Assembly (NCBI GenBank): GCA_025526935.1
Contig: JAHLKD010000001.1
Location: forward strand, 1,426,001-1,490,000
Direction: 5' to 3'
Length of the DNA stretch: 64,000 bases
Source: Cladochytrium replicatum
Lineage: Eukaryota; Chytridiomycota; Chytridiomycetes; Cladochytriales; Cladochytriaceae
Position numbers and translations under genes: made by a program. This document shows positions 23,626 through 35,983 of the stretch, piece after piece; positions within the stretch are counted from its first letter, which is position 1, and each line of letters starts with the position of its first letter. The notes under the pieces are model-generated. The model did no database searches. It saw only the letters and a list, made by a program, of their open reading frames with translations, and was not told the origin of the DNA.

Positions 23626-25461
23626 TTAGTTTCGAGAGTTCTTTCCTACACTGGACATGGTGGTACCCGTCACCATGGACTTGTTTCGCTTGATGGCAGC
23701 AGCGAACGCCTTCACCATGATGTTGAAGGTCTTCTCCATTTCGCGAATTTCAGTGAAGACGTTTTGTTCAGTGAGACCTCCTGAGCTTTCCAGAACAGAG
23801 AAATCAAACTTTGTCACCTGAATTCAAAAAGAATTCAACACCATGGGTTCAAATCATAAACAAACCAATAATCTCACCTGTGACATTAGCCTTGTCAAAC
23901 TTCTGACAGGCCTGGTGATTCCAAACGCAATCACAGCAACTATGAAAATGCTCATGCATCCAAAGCCCACTGTTAATCCAATAGAGGTCTTCTGAGATTC
24001 GCGAATGTCATTGAAAAAGTCCGCGAATGGAATGGCTACAACTATGGCAACGGGTGTTGTGATGTTCAGCGACAGGGTATGGGACATGTAAAACCAGCTT
24101 CGAGACCCGTCTGATGACAGAGCTACGGAGTTAATCAATTTATCCAGCATCTTGACTTTTGAACTGTCGCCATTGACTTGATTTTGGATAAGCGTTCCAA
24201 GCTCGGTAATAATGGGATCGGGATGGTCCGTAACGGTGTCTGGTCATGAACACAAAACACAATTAAATAGTGTTTGAAAGTTACACATGTAAGTTTGCTC
24301 ACAAAAGGTCTTTGATGTTTGGTTAATGTCATTGCCAATGCCATTTGTGCCGGCTACTTTCCAATCAGAGGTGATTGCAAATAATTTTGACCCAGCGGTA
24401 GGCTGAAGACTTGTGAACAATGCCTTGACCTGAGAGTGAGATCAATTAAATTGGCCTGATATGCTAGCAAAAGGCAAGACTGTATAACCCACCACTGTGG
24501 TCCCATCTACCACCACCGAGGCTCCAAAAACAACAGGTGAGCTCTTTGAGCACTTCCCGTAGGTCAAAGAGAACGCTCCGTTAAGGGTTTCAAACTTCCA
24601 TGAACCAGTAGTAGGACAGGATGACAAAACTTGGCAAGGGTACAGAATTTTGCGCAGAGTCGGTTGTGGGAATGGTGCCTTCATGATAGGGAACTCCCCA
24701 GCACTACCGTTGCTTGGGTCAATGGGGTAAAGATAACAACCAGTTGTGTTTGTCCAGTCGCACTGTGTTATAGCATTGTTTCTGAGTAGCCATGTCACCT
24801 GTGTGATTATGTCAGTTGAGGTTCCGTCAGGGGTTTGTCCAGTGAGATTAAAAGGCTGGCATAGAGCTTCATAGATTGGATGTTTTTCAATCCCTACTAT
24901 CACGATCAAACTTCGATACGTACATAAAATCGACTTCTTGAGTGGCTCAGTTTGACCCAGCTGATCGAACATGAAGTAGTTAATCCTTGGATCTCTGAAG
25001 TAAGGTGGGGGTCCACTGAAAAGATTAATAATGGCTGGATTGGAAGCGATTGCTGTAGTAACGTGCTCGGCGGCCAATAGCTCGGTAGTTATCCCAGCTA
25101 CCACCTGGGCCACTGTATCCTGTTCGTGGTACCCAGTTACTCAAACAGCAGCATATCCAAAAAATCTCTACTGCAGACCACTTACTGAGAGAATAACCTG
25201 CGAAAGTGAACTAGTGGACATTTCCATTGTCCTGAAAAGAACAACACATGCCTAAACAGTCTTTCAATCATTCTGATAACATGCACCTAGAATCCTTAAT
25301 ACAGGGATAATAGCAAGCGCGATTGCGGGAATCATTGTCACCATCAAGGAGAGTTGAAGTGGAATAGCAGGAAATCTGGCTGCTTTGGTGCTTCCTTTTG
25401 CCTCCTTTGCTAGCTCTCCAACTCCGATATTGACAGTGGTGGCAATTTCTGGGTTCTCCAT
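23626..25461 (-). CDS. Cache-like sensory membrane protein with HAMP linker, no output domain seen
   Basis: Starts at the ATG at 25,461 (MENPEIATTVNIGVGELAK). A first membrane helix (LSLMVTMIPAIALAIIPVL) is followed by a large Cys- and Asn-rich extracytoplasmic region of about 350 residues. That region includes DWTNTTGCYLYPIDP and repeated Cys, and ends with FYMSHTLSLNITTPVAIVVA. This layout fits a dCache/Cache-type ligand-binding domain. A second membrane helix (GLTVGFGCMSIFIVAVIAFG) leads into HAMP-like ITRPVRSLTRLMSQV and an amphipathic helix (EMEKTFNIMVKAFAAAIKRN). The frame then stops at 23,626, where related chytrid receptors usually carry a cyclase or kinase. It is either a true orphan receptor or lacks a distal exon I could not find. 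The ligand is unknown. Confidence 0.7.
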
Positions 25462-25761
25462 GGTCGATGGGCAAGTGAGTATAGTTTCTGCTTAGATCAG
25501 CGCTCCGTAGTTATCAGTTCTGCTTTTGAGCTTGGAAAGTGAGCGATCGCTATTGTTTGTTTGGCACTTTAATTCAAAACCTGAAGCGCTTATAAACAGG
25601 ACCTGATTGGTTTGAAAATAAAAGATGGAGCCCGGCATGGTCTTAACTGCTTTTAATAGTTGTTTAGTATTCGTTTTACTTCGGTGCACATTTTCGTGAT
25701 CATGGGGTTCTTCCGCATGAACTGTTCTTAGTAAATAGCAACGGTTCCAAAGCCACGAACT

Positions 25762-27071
25762 TTATAGCAAGTTGGGAAGTCCATGCTTGGCGATCAGCGC
25801 CGCAAAGTCGTCCTTTACCCGATTCCTTTGTTGATCCATCCGTTCTTGACGCCGCTTGAGGGATTCTTTCGCCTCGTCGAGGTCATTCTTCGCCCGTTGA
25901 CCAGTCTCATTCCATTTTCTAGTCCCAAGCAGTGAACAACCACAACTGTAAATTCTCATGACACATATTCGCTATCAGGACTTACACACAGAGCTCCATC
26001 AACTTCCGCAATCCTGTCACAATTGCTTCACATCCATCTGTAATATTCCGATCAAACTCACGATCGTTGATAAGTTCGATCACCAAAATTTTTACCGTTC
26101 ACTTTCGTCTCCAATTCCTCTACAGAGAGCACTTCCGCGACTTTCGATTCATCGATGTCGGCATCTTCATCTTTGATGTCAGCGGTGTCATCTTCGCGTC
26201 TTGCATCGCTCGCAACGAGTTCATCTTTCTTGGAAAGTAGTTCAGCTTTTTCAACTCTGGAGCTGCGATGAGGTTCGTCTTCCGTCAGGTCAATGTCATG
26301 GCTGCTTTCATGGGAACGGATACGCTTGTTCCTTGAGTCCGACGCACGGTCCTCGATTAAACTTCCATCTATTATGTCATTCGATCGATGCTTTCCGTTC
26401 CTTCGCGCAATTTCTGATTGCCTCTCTGATACTTCAACCTAGTGTGTTGGGGTGAGAAGTTGGAATTGTGGAAACAGGTTGACACACCGGTTCGGTGAAC
26501 GAGACATTTTCATAGTCTTGAACTGGATCTTCAATATTTCCAGCTCCTTCGTCGAACATCACTGTGCTATCATTGTCATCAGCAGCGAGCTCACTGTAGG
26601 CTTCTGGTAGCTGGTCATATCTGTCACTAATTTTCCCACGCTTCTTTGCATGTCCTACAACCTGATAACGGGGGCCATTTTCTCCGGTGGAATCCCAGCT
26701 ACGAACATTGGAACCCCAGCTTGAGTACCCATAGGGCTCGTTCTGGTTTAGATCGCTCCTGTAGCTTGACGAATATGTTGGCGCAGGCGCAAGCCGTCGA
26801 CCAGTCCGATTCGGTAGAGTGTTTCGAGCTGACCAGTTGGTCGGTAACGCCCTGCTATCAGAATTGATCCAGTAAATGCTTCGGTTTGGGCTACACGACT
26901 GTGTATTTCCGCAAAATCTTGGAAGTACCTTTTGGACGACATCAACGGGGAGACATCCTGGAGCTGAGGTACCAGGTTTGACGCCGGTAGACCAGCCGAG
27001 GCAGTCAGGCGCTGTGGGATCCCCAACCTGACCAGTGATCCTGAACGAGTAGCAGGGGAGGGTTGGGACAT
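25762..27071 (-). CDS. Unrecognised acidic coiled-coil protein
   Basis: I do not recognise this family. The supported exons read RSWDSTGENGPRYQVVGHAK and AYSELAADDNDSTVMFDEGA. A clean intron (GTGTGT...ACACTAG) joins ENVSFTEP to VEVSERQSEIARRNGKH, followed by a very acidic section (DIDLTEDEPHRSSRVEKAEL). After two more introns the C-terminus reads DGCEAIVTGLRKLMELCVCG and then the coiled coil NDLDEAKESLKRRQERMDQQ, ending GLPNLL. The ATG at 27,071 (MSQPSPATRSGSLV) is the likely start, but the splice joining it to the next supported frame at about 26,800 is unresolved. Confidence 0.5.
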
Positions 27072-27149
27072 GGTTACTGAGCGAACCCAAAAAGGAAACA
27101 TTCGGGAATTCTTTTTAAAACGACCGCACTAAAAAAGCATCTATTCATA

Positions 27150-27832
27150 CTACGGTGCAGTCACAGAATCCAGGAATTGCTTGACCTCTTGCTCATTGCG
27201 AAGGCCAGTGAATTGATCGACAACCTTCCCGTTGCGGAATGCGATGACTGTTGGCAAAGAGACGATCTGAGAAAAACAAAGAAAGCAGTTTGAATAATTC
27301 AATGTTAAACCATATGGAGGATTTTTATCGCAAAGCATACCTCATACTTAGCGGTCACTTCCTCGTTCTTATCTACGTCGATCTTGACCAAGATCGCCTT
27401 GTCGTTCTCACGAACTGCCTTTTGCAGAACAGGTGCAAGCAGTTTGCAAGGGCCGCACCATCTGAGGCCAATAAGTGCCGTTTCAGCAAATGGCAATGCG
27501 GAAAATTATCAGCATATGAACTTGACATCATGCAGCATATTTGCTTACGTCGCGTAGAAGTCTACAAGGACTGGGACGTTCCCTGAGCTTAAGAGGATGT
27601 CGTTGAAATCAGCATCTGTCGCCTCAACAGTTGATCCCAGCCCAGGAGCTTTTGATTGAAGAGGTGCAGCAGAATGGAATGGTCGGGCTACTGCTGAGAA
27701 AACTGTTATCCTCGACGAAAGTGAAAGGTACGGCACCACCCGAGCACCCGCAGCGACCGCCGCCGTCGAAAGCCTTGCCAGTGCCGGCCCTCCCGCAACG
27801 CGTTTCAAGGAACGAAGAACAATCCGCGACAT
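27150..27832 (-). CDS. Mitochondrial thioredoxin
   Basis: A redox-active disulfide carrier. The first 60 or so residues (MSRIVLRSLKRVAGGPALAR...) are Arg/Ala/Ser-rich without acids, as expected of a mitochondrial presequence. The thioredoxin fold follows: VPVLVDFYAT joins across an intron to WCGPCKLLAPVLQKAVREND with the CGPC active site. Then comes ILVKIDVDKNEEVTAKYEV and, after another intron, IVSLPTVIAFRNGKVVDQFTG with the cis-Pro in LPT. The stop is at 27,150. The start codon at 27,832 faces that of the decarboxylase only 23 bp away. Confidence 0.9.
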
Positions 27833-27855
27833 GGATCACGTGTGCACGGATCAGG
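27833..27855. promoter_or_regulatory. 23-bp gap between divergent start codons
   Basis: The thioredoxin ATG (27,832, minus) and decarboxylase ATG (27,856, plus) are separated by 23 bp containing CACGTG at 27,838-27,843, an E-box/bHLH core. Transcription signals for each gene must lie inside the other gene, or the annotated starts are internal. Confidence 0.45.
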
Positions 27856-29601
27856 ATGGACGCGGACGAGTTCAGGAGGAGGGGATACGAGACGATCGAT
27901 CGCATCGCTCGGTACTACGAGGAGCTGGAGAAATACCCGGTCCTGTCGCAGGTGACGCCGGGTTATCTGGCCAAATTGCTGCCTCATGAAGCACCGGAAG
28001 GTAAATTGCACTTTTGTATCGCAATCAAATCCTGAACTCATTCCATTAAGATCCCGACGACTTCTCGCTCATTCAGAAGGACTTTGAGGAAAAGATCATT
28101 CCTGGAATAACACACTGGCAGAGCCCCAACTTCTTTTCATTTTTCCCTTCAAACTCGACGTTTCCTGGCATCTTGGCGGATATGTATTCCGACATGGTAA
28201 TCATGTGGTTATACTCTTGTGTTTCTGTTCTAATTCTCGGATTTATAGTTAAACGTCATTGCATTCAATTGGCAAACTTCCCCTGCTGCCACGGAGCTCG
28301 AAATGTTGGCACTAGGTGAGCATTGAAAGTGCCCTCCCAACGACCATTGCTAATTCGTCATCAGACTGGGTCGCCAAACTATTGGGACTTTCCCAAAAAT
28401 TCCTCTCGAAGAGCTGCAACCCCGAAGCACGTGGAGGAGGAGTCATTCATGGCTCCGCCTCTGAAGCTGTTTGTACAGCAATCATCGCTGCCTGTGATCG
28501 TGCTGCGAAGCGCTACCAGTCTCGCACAGGCTGCGACGACGATGCTGTTCGCGATTTCAAAACCAAATTGGTCGCCTATGGAAGCTCTCAGACCCATTCC
28601 TGCACACAGAAAGCGTGTAATATGGTGAACTTGCGGTTTCACAAAGTTCAGACCAATGCAGAGACGGAGTATTCTCTGAAAATGCAAGCTCTTAAGGCGG
28701 CCATGGAAGCCGATGTTGCGAAAGGTTTGGTTCCATTTTTCGTGACAGTCACCATCGGCACCACTTCGTGTGGTGCAGTCGACGACATCTCGGCTATTTG
28801 TGATGCTGGTATGAGAAATCACTTTCGTTGAAATGTCGTTAATTGAAACTGTTCTGCAGTCACGAATACCGACGTCTGGGTGCATGTCGATGCTGCCTGG
28901 GCAGGAGTAGCGACGGCATGCGAGGAGTTCCGTCCATACCTCGAAGGCACCGAAAAAGCCGATTCTTTTTCCACAAACATGCACAAATGGGGTTTAACCA
29001 ACTTTGACTGCTGCTGTTTCTGGGTGCAAGATTCCACCGCGCTGGTTGACGCTCTATCTCTCACTCCGCCGTATCTGCGCAACAAAGCAAGTGATACAGG
29101 CCTTGTCATTGACTATAGAGACTGGCAGATGCCTCTGGGGAGGAGATTTAGATCGTTGAAACTCTGGTTTGTTTTGCGCACATATGGAGCGAAGGGTTTG
29201 CGTGCACACATTCGAAAGGTGCTTCCACTTTGCTCAGACCTTTCAAAATGATCATTAATTTTATCAAATTGCAGCATGTGGATCAAGCAAAATATTTCCT
29301 TGGCCTACTGGAAGCTAGCAATGATCTTTTCAGCATCAAGACATCATTAAAGTTCTCGCTGCTAACGTTTCAGGTTTTGCCGCCAAAGGGCACCAAGCTT
29401 TCGGTCAACGAAGTGACGAAGAAGACCTATGATGCTGTTATGGCAAGCGGTGATATTATGATCACGTCGTCGATTCTCGATCCGGATGACTACGTTATCC
29501 GATTTGTGCCTGGTAGCCCGCAGACGGAGTTGCGGCATGTAATTGCAGCATTCGAATGCATCAAGAAGCATGCACAGATTATTATCAACCAAGCGAAATA
29601 G
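27856..29601 (+). CDS. PLP-dependent group II amino-acid decarboxylase (aromatic-L-amino-acid type)
   Basis: Converts an aromatic amino acid (or related substrate) to the amine and CO2. The N-terminus [20 protein letters not shown] is the usual start of animal DOPA/histidine decarboxylases. [20 protein letters not shown] and [20 protein letters not shown] follow. Next come [24 protein letters not shown] (cofactor Asp) and the PLP-lysine motif [19 protein letters not shown]. The C-terminal part has [18 protein letters not shown] and ends at 29,601. Exons are joined by short introns near 28,000, 28,195, 28,313, 28,812, 29,218 and 29,300. Fold and family are sure; the substrate is not. Confidence 0.88.
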
Positions 29602-29929
29602 TTTCGTTACACTTATAGAATACGGCCAATTGGTTTTACATATGAAGAATTGAATCAAATACAGTCGCTTGTCAAAATGTTTATATGTACTTGAGAGCAA
29701 GGAAGTAATCTTCGGAATTGATTGTATCCCTTCTCCTCGTCAAGCGGCACTAAGCTGGTTCCCATTAGAGCTCCTTGTACAGAGAGAGCACATGTATTCT
29801 ACCTTGCTTTGCATATTTACATGGCCCCGAAGCTAGTGCCTTGAATTGCGACTTTTTCAATGGCCCTCCGTTTCTCCACTGTTTTTGCCTCTTGTGCGTT
29901 CTCTTGGGGAGAAGAAAAGGCAAACTCAA
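29602..29929. other. Intergenic, no gene seen
   Basis: Short convergent spacer between the decarboxylase and the channel gene; it probably holds both 3' UTRs. Confidence 0.5.
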
Positions 29930-32440
29930 TCAGATTCTTGAGTATATTGTTGGTTTCAGCTGGGTCCTGACGGTTCGATACAGAGCCACACGGTCGTTTA
30001 TGCTCAATGGGTAGTTATCCAGGCAGCTGTTCAGAGTTACATTTGGCTTAGCTGGACTGCTTGCAGATGTGTGTGTCGGTGGGGTATGCTTTCTCTTCGA
30101 GTTTCCGTTTGGCAAAGCGGCTGGAGAAGAATTCCACGTTTTGCTCCACTGACTTACTAGATCATGTATGGCACATGTCTCCACTCCTGAAAACCAATGA
30201 GAAACAAGGTACTGAAAACCAAAGCGTCCGCTTACCTCTTGTATCATTTTGACGATAAAAATTGAGTTTGCATCTCCCAGAGCTTGCGTAACGTCCAAGT
30301 TTACACCGCTTTCAGTCGATCCTCCACCTCCGCTTCTGAAATTGATTACTCGCGATGCAGAATCAATCCCAGCCTTGACCAAACTGGTCCGCTTGAGCGG
30401 TGTTCCACGAACAACATATGCCTTCGGGTACTGAAAAGTATCCGGCCATATGCCATTCTCTTCCTCGCTCATCGTTTCTGCTCTCTTTCGAGCATGATAA
30501 TGATGGGTAAAAGTGCAAACTCCCCAATCTCCGCCGATTTTGCAAATCCCCGCACAGATCGGACGAAATGACGTTTTGCGCGAGCAGTGACGTTTCCGCA
30601 TATTAGAATGTGATTCACAATGGGATAAACGACTTCGTTTACGATTCCCGACATTATGAATCCTTCAGAAGTTCCACCACCCGTGTTTTGATATTGCACA
30701 AGGTCAAACGGGTTCGTTGTTTCGCTCTCAACTTTCGCGACTGTCCCAGCGCGAAGGAGCTGCAGCTCCGCTGATATACTGCGAGCTCGCTTCAGAATCC
30801 CGTAAAGAGAGCGAGGAATGTCAACGGGGTCTGGATTTTTTCGAAAGTCGTAAATGATGCGTCTGATATCGGACTCTTGACCTTTACCAATGCAAAATAT
30901 ACGTCACCGTCAGCCATGAGATAATCCTTCCCAGGATTGAAGCATATTTTCTCGTCAATAGCGAATTGGGTGGCCCCACTAGGTGCGCATGAATCAAACC
31001 AAATAGCATTGCCTCGTATCCACAGAACAAAAATCTGACAACATCTGCGTATCGGAAACCTACGAGTCCAAACGGAAGCTTGAAAGCATATATTTGATTT
31101 TCTGAGCCTCGTTTGTACTCCCGCTTGAATTATCGTCGTTGGTGAAAATGTGCGTACTAGATTGAGAATGAGCGTCAACACACCCGGTACAACAGTGTTG
31201 CTTGCAAAAATGGAAATCATAATCTCGTCCAGGCAGAGTACACTCACGATTGGTCCCACAGTGTCGTGCAAGGTCTTGAGATCTGATGTCCTGCACTTCC
31301 GCAAAAATAGCCAGATCGGGAAAGTTGGTCTTAGAAACAAGGGCCTGCATTACGATTTCCGCATCTGCACCACGGGTGACTCGGAGCTGTTCATCTTCTC
31401 CCCCATCGGCATTCTTTGCACATTCGTCAATATTCAGCAAAAACATCCCTGTCGCACTGGATACACCTGCCCGCCGAAGATCAGGAAGAGAAAGCGGTGT
31501 GCCTGACAGGTAGTAAACACGCGAACGATAGAACGGCGTCGAAGAAGTCTTTTGATTTCTAGAGTCGGCTCATGAGGACTCACGATCACAATACGGCCAC
31601 CAAGATCGGTCGGAAAGTATTCTCTGCAGAAGTCGATGATAACAGTGTAGTTCGCTTGTCCAGAGAGTATGACGTGGTTTTGTCGATGTCCCTGATCCGT
31701 ATAGCGAGGGCGTTGGAAATGGCTGGACATATACTATATAGCTCTGCCAGTCGGGAAGTTTGAAGAGGAACAAACACGAGCAAGAAAAATGATAAGAAGC
31801 ATATCAACTACGCGAGATGGTACAGAGGACGGAGTGAAGTCTCCAAACACGATAGTGATTTTTGAGATGTGTTGGTATTAAACATACTCAAGAGAATGCC
31901 ATTAACGAACCTAAAATTGACGAAAATGTAGTACAAACTATCGTGCCATTTCAGCAGTGACGGGGGCTGCTTTTAGTCAAATTCTAGCGTCTCCAAAGCG
32001 TTGATCACCGAAGCCGCCAAGAACACAAAGTTCGGGAATGTCAAGCATATGACGATGATCTCACGCTTCACTTCACTCTCGGAGAATGAGAGCAAACGAT
32101 ACGTTCGAAGGACTCTTGATGCTCTCAGGATGCGCAGATACACAAGAACCAAACGTACGCTGAGGTGTCCGAGACAAACTTATAAACCAACGGTGGAACA
32201 CATCAATCAACGATCCGAAATTGAAGTAGAATCTCAGTTTGTCCTCAGCAATGTAGAACCCCAGAACATTAGCAAACAGAAAAACTGAAGCCAGGCCAAT
32301 ATCTAAAGCTCTGATCAACCGTCGGTCGTTTAGTTGGATACTGTTGGTCAAGAGTACATAGTTGATAATCGCAACCAATATACATAGAACCTGGAAGACC
32401 ATCCAAACCTGACCCCATCTGCACGTAGTCAGCCATTGTC
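29930..32440 (-). pseudogene. BK/Slo-type potassium channel, frame-broken and without a start
   Basis: Minus strand, in channel order. An S1-S2 region (WMVFQVLCILVAIINYVLL, EDKLRFYFNFGSLIDVF) is followed by an Arg-rich S4 (LVYLRILRASRVLRTYRLL). Next is a pore segment with IVFGDFTPSSVPSRVVDMLL, then RCK1 (HVILSGQANYTVIIDFCREY, GGRIVIVSPHEPTLEIKRLL, GTPLSLPDLRRAGVSSATGM, RGADAEIVMQALVSKTNFPD). After VLCLDEIMISIFASN comes an RCK2 (NHILICGNVTARAKRHF, FQYPKAYVVRGTPLKRTSLV). The pieces lie in different frames with no room for introns. Breaks fall near 31,680, 31,515, 31,256, 31,130, 31,000 and 30,500, several at short homopolymers. No in-frame ATG precedes the first helix. It is either a decaying gene or a real gene damaged by consensus errors. 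Confidence 0.7.
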
Positions 32441-32538
32441 TTAGAGCCGACGGAGATAATGTATATCAGTTCATGGTTTCAGAGTTTTGCATTGAATGTC
32501 GTGGGAGTCTGCAGCCACTAAGCCCCTGCCGTTCTAAC

Positions 32539-35500
32539 ATGACGGTGGAGTTGGGCGACGACGCGATTGCGGTGCTGGAGACGTTCGTGGCAAAGGGGAG
32601 AGACAAGCATCGCACAGCATGGGCAGGTGGTTCGCTAGAGGACCTTGTGGGACGGTTGCCAAGAGAGGGACCGGGTGCATACGTGGACAGAGTTCGTAGA
32701 GATGTGGAGGCACGCATTCAGGACGTGCAGGTGTGTTTCGTGGCCCGTAAACCTGTTGATTTAGCGAAGAAACTGAACAAGAGTTTTCATCATGATATAG
32801 TTTGAAATGGATGATAGGGTAGCCTCTGAAAAGCGAGAGTTTACAAAGAATATGGGTGTGATCTGCGAGGCCGGAGCCAAAACAGTACGGCTTGCTCGAG
32901 ATCTCGAGGCTGAAACAAGAACACTGCAAGATCCAGTGGTGAGAGAGAACTTTTGGGGATAATCGAGATGCAATGTTGATCGGTCAAAAATGTAGCACGG
33001 GGGGGCATTCAGGGAACTTGACAAATTGTTGAGCGAAAGAATTGTTGCGCTTGAGACTTTGAACCAAGTTGATCGAGATATAGAAGTATTGGAGGGAATA
33101 CTTGAGGTGAGAAGATATCCCAGTTGAACAAATCAAAACACGTTTGACGGTGGTTGAAGGTCAACAGGATACTGAGATCTTTCGAGAGTGCGCTCGAAGT
33201 GGGAAATTTCCTTGAAGCTGCTCGACTTACTGTCCAAATGGTAACCATCTTGAAAAATCCTCATCTCCACTAAAACGGCATGTCAGGATCACCGTATTTC
33301 TTCGATTCCGAATCCTGACACAGTGGAAATCGTCATTCAGCTGAAGGATAAAGTAGAAAATGCAAAAATTCGTTTCCGTGAGGTGATCGAATACTTTCTG
33401 TCTGAAATGCTCATAATCAGCCCGTCAACGAACACCATCACGATCGTAGTACGATTACTAGTCCAAGGTTTGCAATTTTCAGTCTTCTCATACTTCCCAC
33501 TCACATCAGTATGTCCTAGCACCAAGCGAACCGGTGTTCACCGTGTCGCTCAATTCCGCTCTTGCATCAATACACGAGCTCGATACACTCGAAGAACTCC
33601 TGTCACCTTTTCTCGTCGCTTGCTGAAAGAAGTCCTACTGAAAGTCGTTCAGGACGCTCGATGGGTTGTCATTGATGCTTCACAAGAAGAAGCTTTGGGG
33701 CATGTCGCAGGATGGGGCAAGAACGACCGTCCACCCATGAAGCTTCAATTGAGACGAAGCGCTGATAGAAATTCAAAGAGCTGGACAGAACGCTCAGGTA
33801 AGTAAATTTTCGAGGAGCGGTCTATTTAGATATGTTTACCGATGACTTTGCGTTTCAGACTGCCCGTTTTCACTTCTTACCGGCATCTTCACATTCCTCA
33901 AATCCGCCTTAACATCATTTTCGGATGAGAGCTCCAGTAACTCAGATCAAGTATCGCCGATTGTTTTAGCCAGAGCAGCGTTCGTAGTGATTGGAGGAAT
34001 CGTGTGGAGGGACCTCTCCGACAGGCTCGTGCACGAGTACCTGACAAAGATGATTCCGACCACTGGAGACGCGCTTGGCTCCTTCGATAGCGTCGTTGAA
34101 CGTGTCTGGGAGTTCGAGGATGGTTTAGTAGCTGAAGGTTTAACATCCACGCAGACTACTTTTTGCTTGCACTAAAATGTGTATGCATTCGCAGGATTGA
34201 TTTCGTTCAAGCAGACAGTACTCATCAACTTCTGTAATGATGTCGATAAGCATTTCGCCGTCGCAATGAGAACAAGATTACATGAAGCCGTGCGCAAGAT
34301 TCTGTGTGAGGATGACAAGTTCGAGTCACTCACAATTGATCAAGCTCCCCTTGATGGTAAGATCTAATGAATTCCAAATGTAGGGAGGTTTCTTATCATT
34401 TTATTGCAGTTGGAATACTCCTTGATTACTGGAATGGTACGAAAGCAGAGAAAGAAGGAAAGTACGAAATCAACACGGCGAAAATTTTGGGGCTATCAAA
34501 CTCGAGTGGGGAAGCCGGTGTCATCCTATTTGATCCCAAACAGCTTCGCTGCACAACCGATTTCTCCTTACGCTTCCCAAAGTGCACCGTGAGCGTCAAA
34601 GCTGCCCGCGTCGTCGAACTCATCCGGAACGCATTGAAAGAAGTGCTTAAGATCCGCTCAGGCGAATGGTGATTTTTATCCTCTGCCGCTAACAAACAAT
34701 AAATCCTTTAACACTTCGAATCATAAACAGTGCACGATATGTCCTTCTCTGCATACGTGACGCTTTCGATCTCTTCCGCGCCCTCAGATCAGTGCAATCC
34801 ACCAACGACTTGAGTGTTCCGCCTGGTGTCGGCATGGTCGTGCACAACGATTACATGTATCTTGCACATACGGCCGGTTTCGGCGGGCTCATGACACGGG
34901 CTATTGTTGTCGGACTTTGTTCGCAAAATAAGACCGATCGGACTTCTCCAGCTCTGGAATCGGATCCGGGGCCACAGTCCGACGGGTGGTCGGACGCCGG
35001 GGTAATGGAGGACGATGCGGACACGGAGACGGACGAAGCGACGGGTTTTGTGGATTTGATGGTCGCATTGACGAGGGAGGCGGAAGGTGCGTTTTCTCTA
35101 GTTGTGGTACGTGGTATATAGAAACTTGGTTTTAATGGCCGTCGAGTGAATCTCTTCTTTGTTAGACTGCACAGCGAGAGAATCTGAAGGACATTCTGAA
35201 CGACGCAGATGGCTTGAGCGTTGCGGATGACAAGCGCTACGCGCACGTCGAGCGCATATTGAAGCAAGTCGTGCACCAGCTCAAACACCTCTCGTCAGTA
35301 TGGAAGGTGAGTTCTCGCACAAATTTCGTACTGTGCGTTTGTCTATTGACCGACGTATGATGTGCAGCCACTTCTGCCCAAACGCATGCACCTCAAATCA
35401 ATGAGCCTTCTCATCCGCTTCGTCCTACAAACCGCAACCCACGAAGTTCTCGAGCTCACCGACATCGGCGACGAGGAAACCCTGCGATTAAACGGGCTCC

Positions 35501-35805
35501 TCTCCCGTCTCTGGGACTTCTGCGTCGAGATTTTCGAGTTTGGCGTAAAAGGGCGGGACGCTAATGACACGGGGCGGTTGGCGACAAGGGTGATGACGCT
35601 TGCGGTCGGGATGACGGTGTGTGCACGGTACCGGCATGTGACTGACATGCTTGACTCGCGGTTCGCGGATATCATGGACCGGTTTAGGGAAGGCGGGCTT
35701 GTGGAGTTTGATGTACGTGAGTTGGCATCGTTCGTGAAGGCGGTATTTGCGGATAGCGAGTTGAGGAGGAGGAATGTGGATGAAATATTGAGGGGGCACC
35801 CATGA
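32539..35805 (+). CDS. ZW10: ZW10-like subunit of a kinetochore/ER tethering complex
   Basis: ZW10 works with RINT1 and NAG in Golgi-to-ER vesicle tethering and, in many eukaryotes, at kinetochores with Rod-Zwilch. It starts at the ATG at 32,539 (MTVELGDDAIAVLETFV) and stops at 35,805. Helical segments include KTVRLARDLEAETRTLQDPV, LNQVDRDIEVLEGILEV and SALEVGNFLEAARLTVQM. The C-terminal third is the clearest match: VERILKQVVHQLKHLSSVWK, LLPKRMHLKSMSLLIRFVLQ, VRELASFVKAVFADSELRRR. About ten introns of 50-70 bp are present. One frame change near 33,620, between SPFLVA and LLKEVLLKVVQ, is not an intron and suggests a one-base consensus error. The start is about 100 bp from the first channel exon on the other strand. 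Confidence 0.82.
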
Positions 35806-35983
35806 GATTTTGAATACATAAAAGGATGTTGTCAGGGTTTGAAGACACAGATTTGAACGTGGCCAGCCAAAAGCACTCCCGGCAGGCAGATGCAAGGATT
35901 ACACATTGTCAAAGCTCGTTTGCGCGTGGTTTTTGCTCGGAGTGATTGAGCCTCACTTCCACCATTTTTTGACCACCGGCTTT

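Noticed and set aside
32473-32538. Earlier start for ZW10
   Set aside because: Codons upstream of 32,539 have no ATG with supporting context, and the stretch lies within the short divergent spacer with the channel gene.
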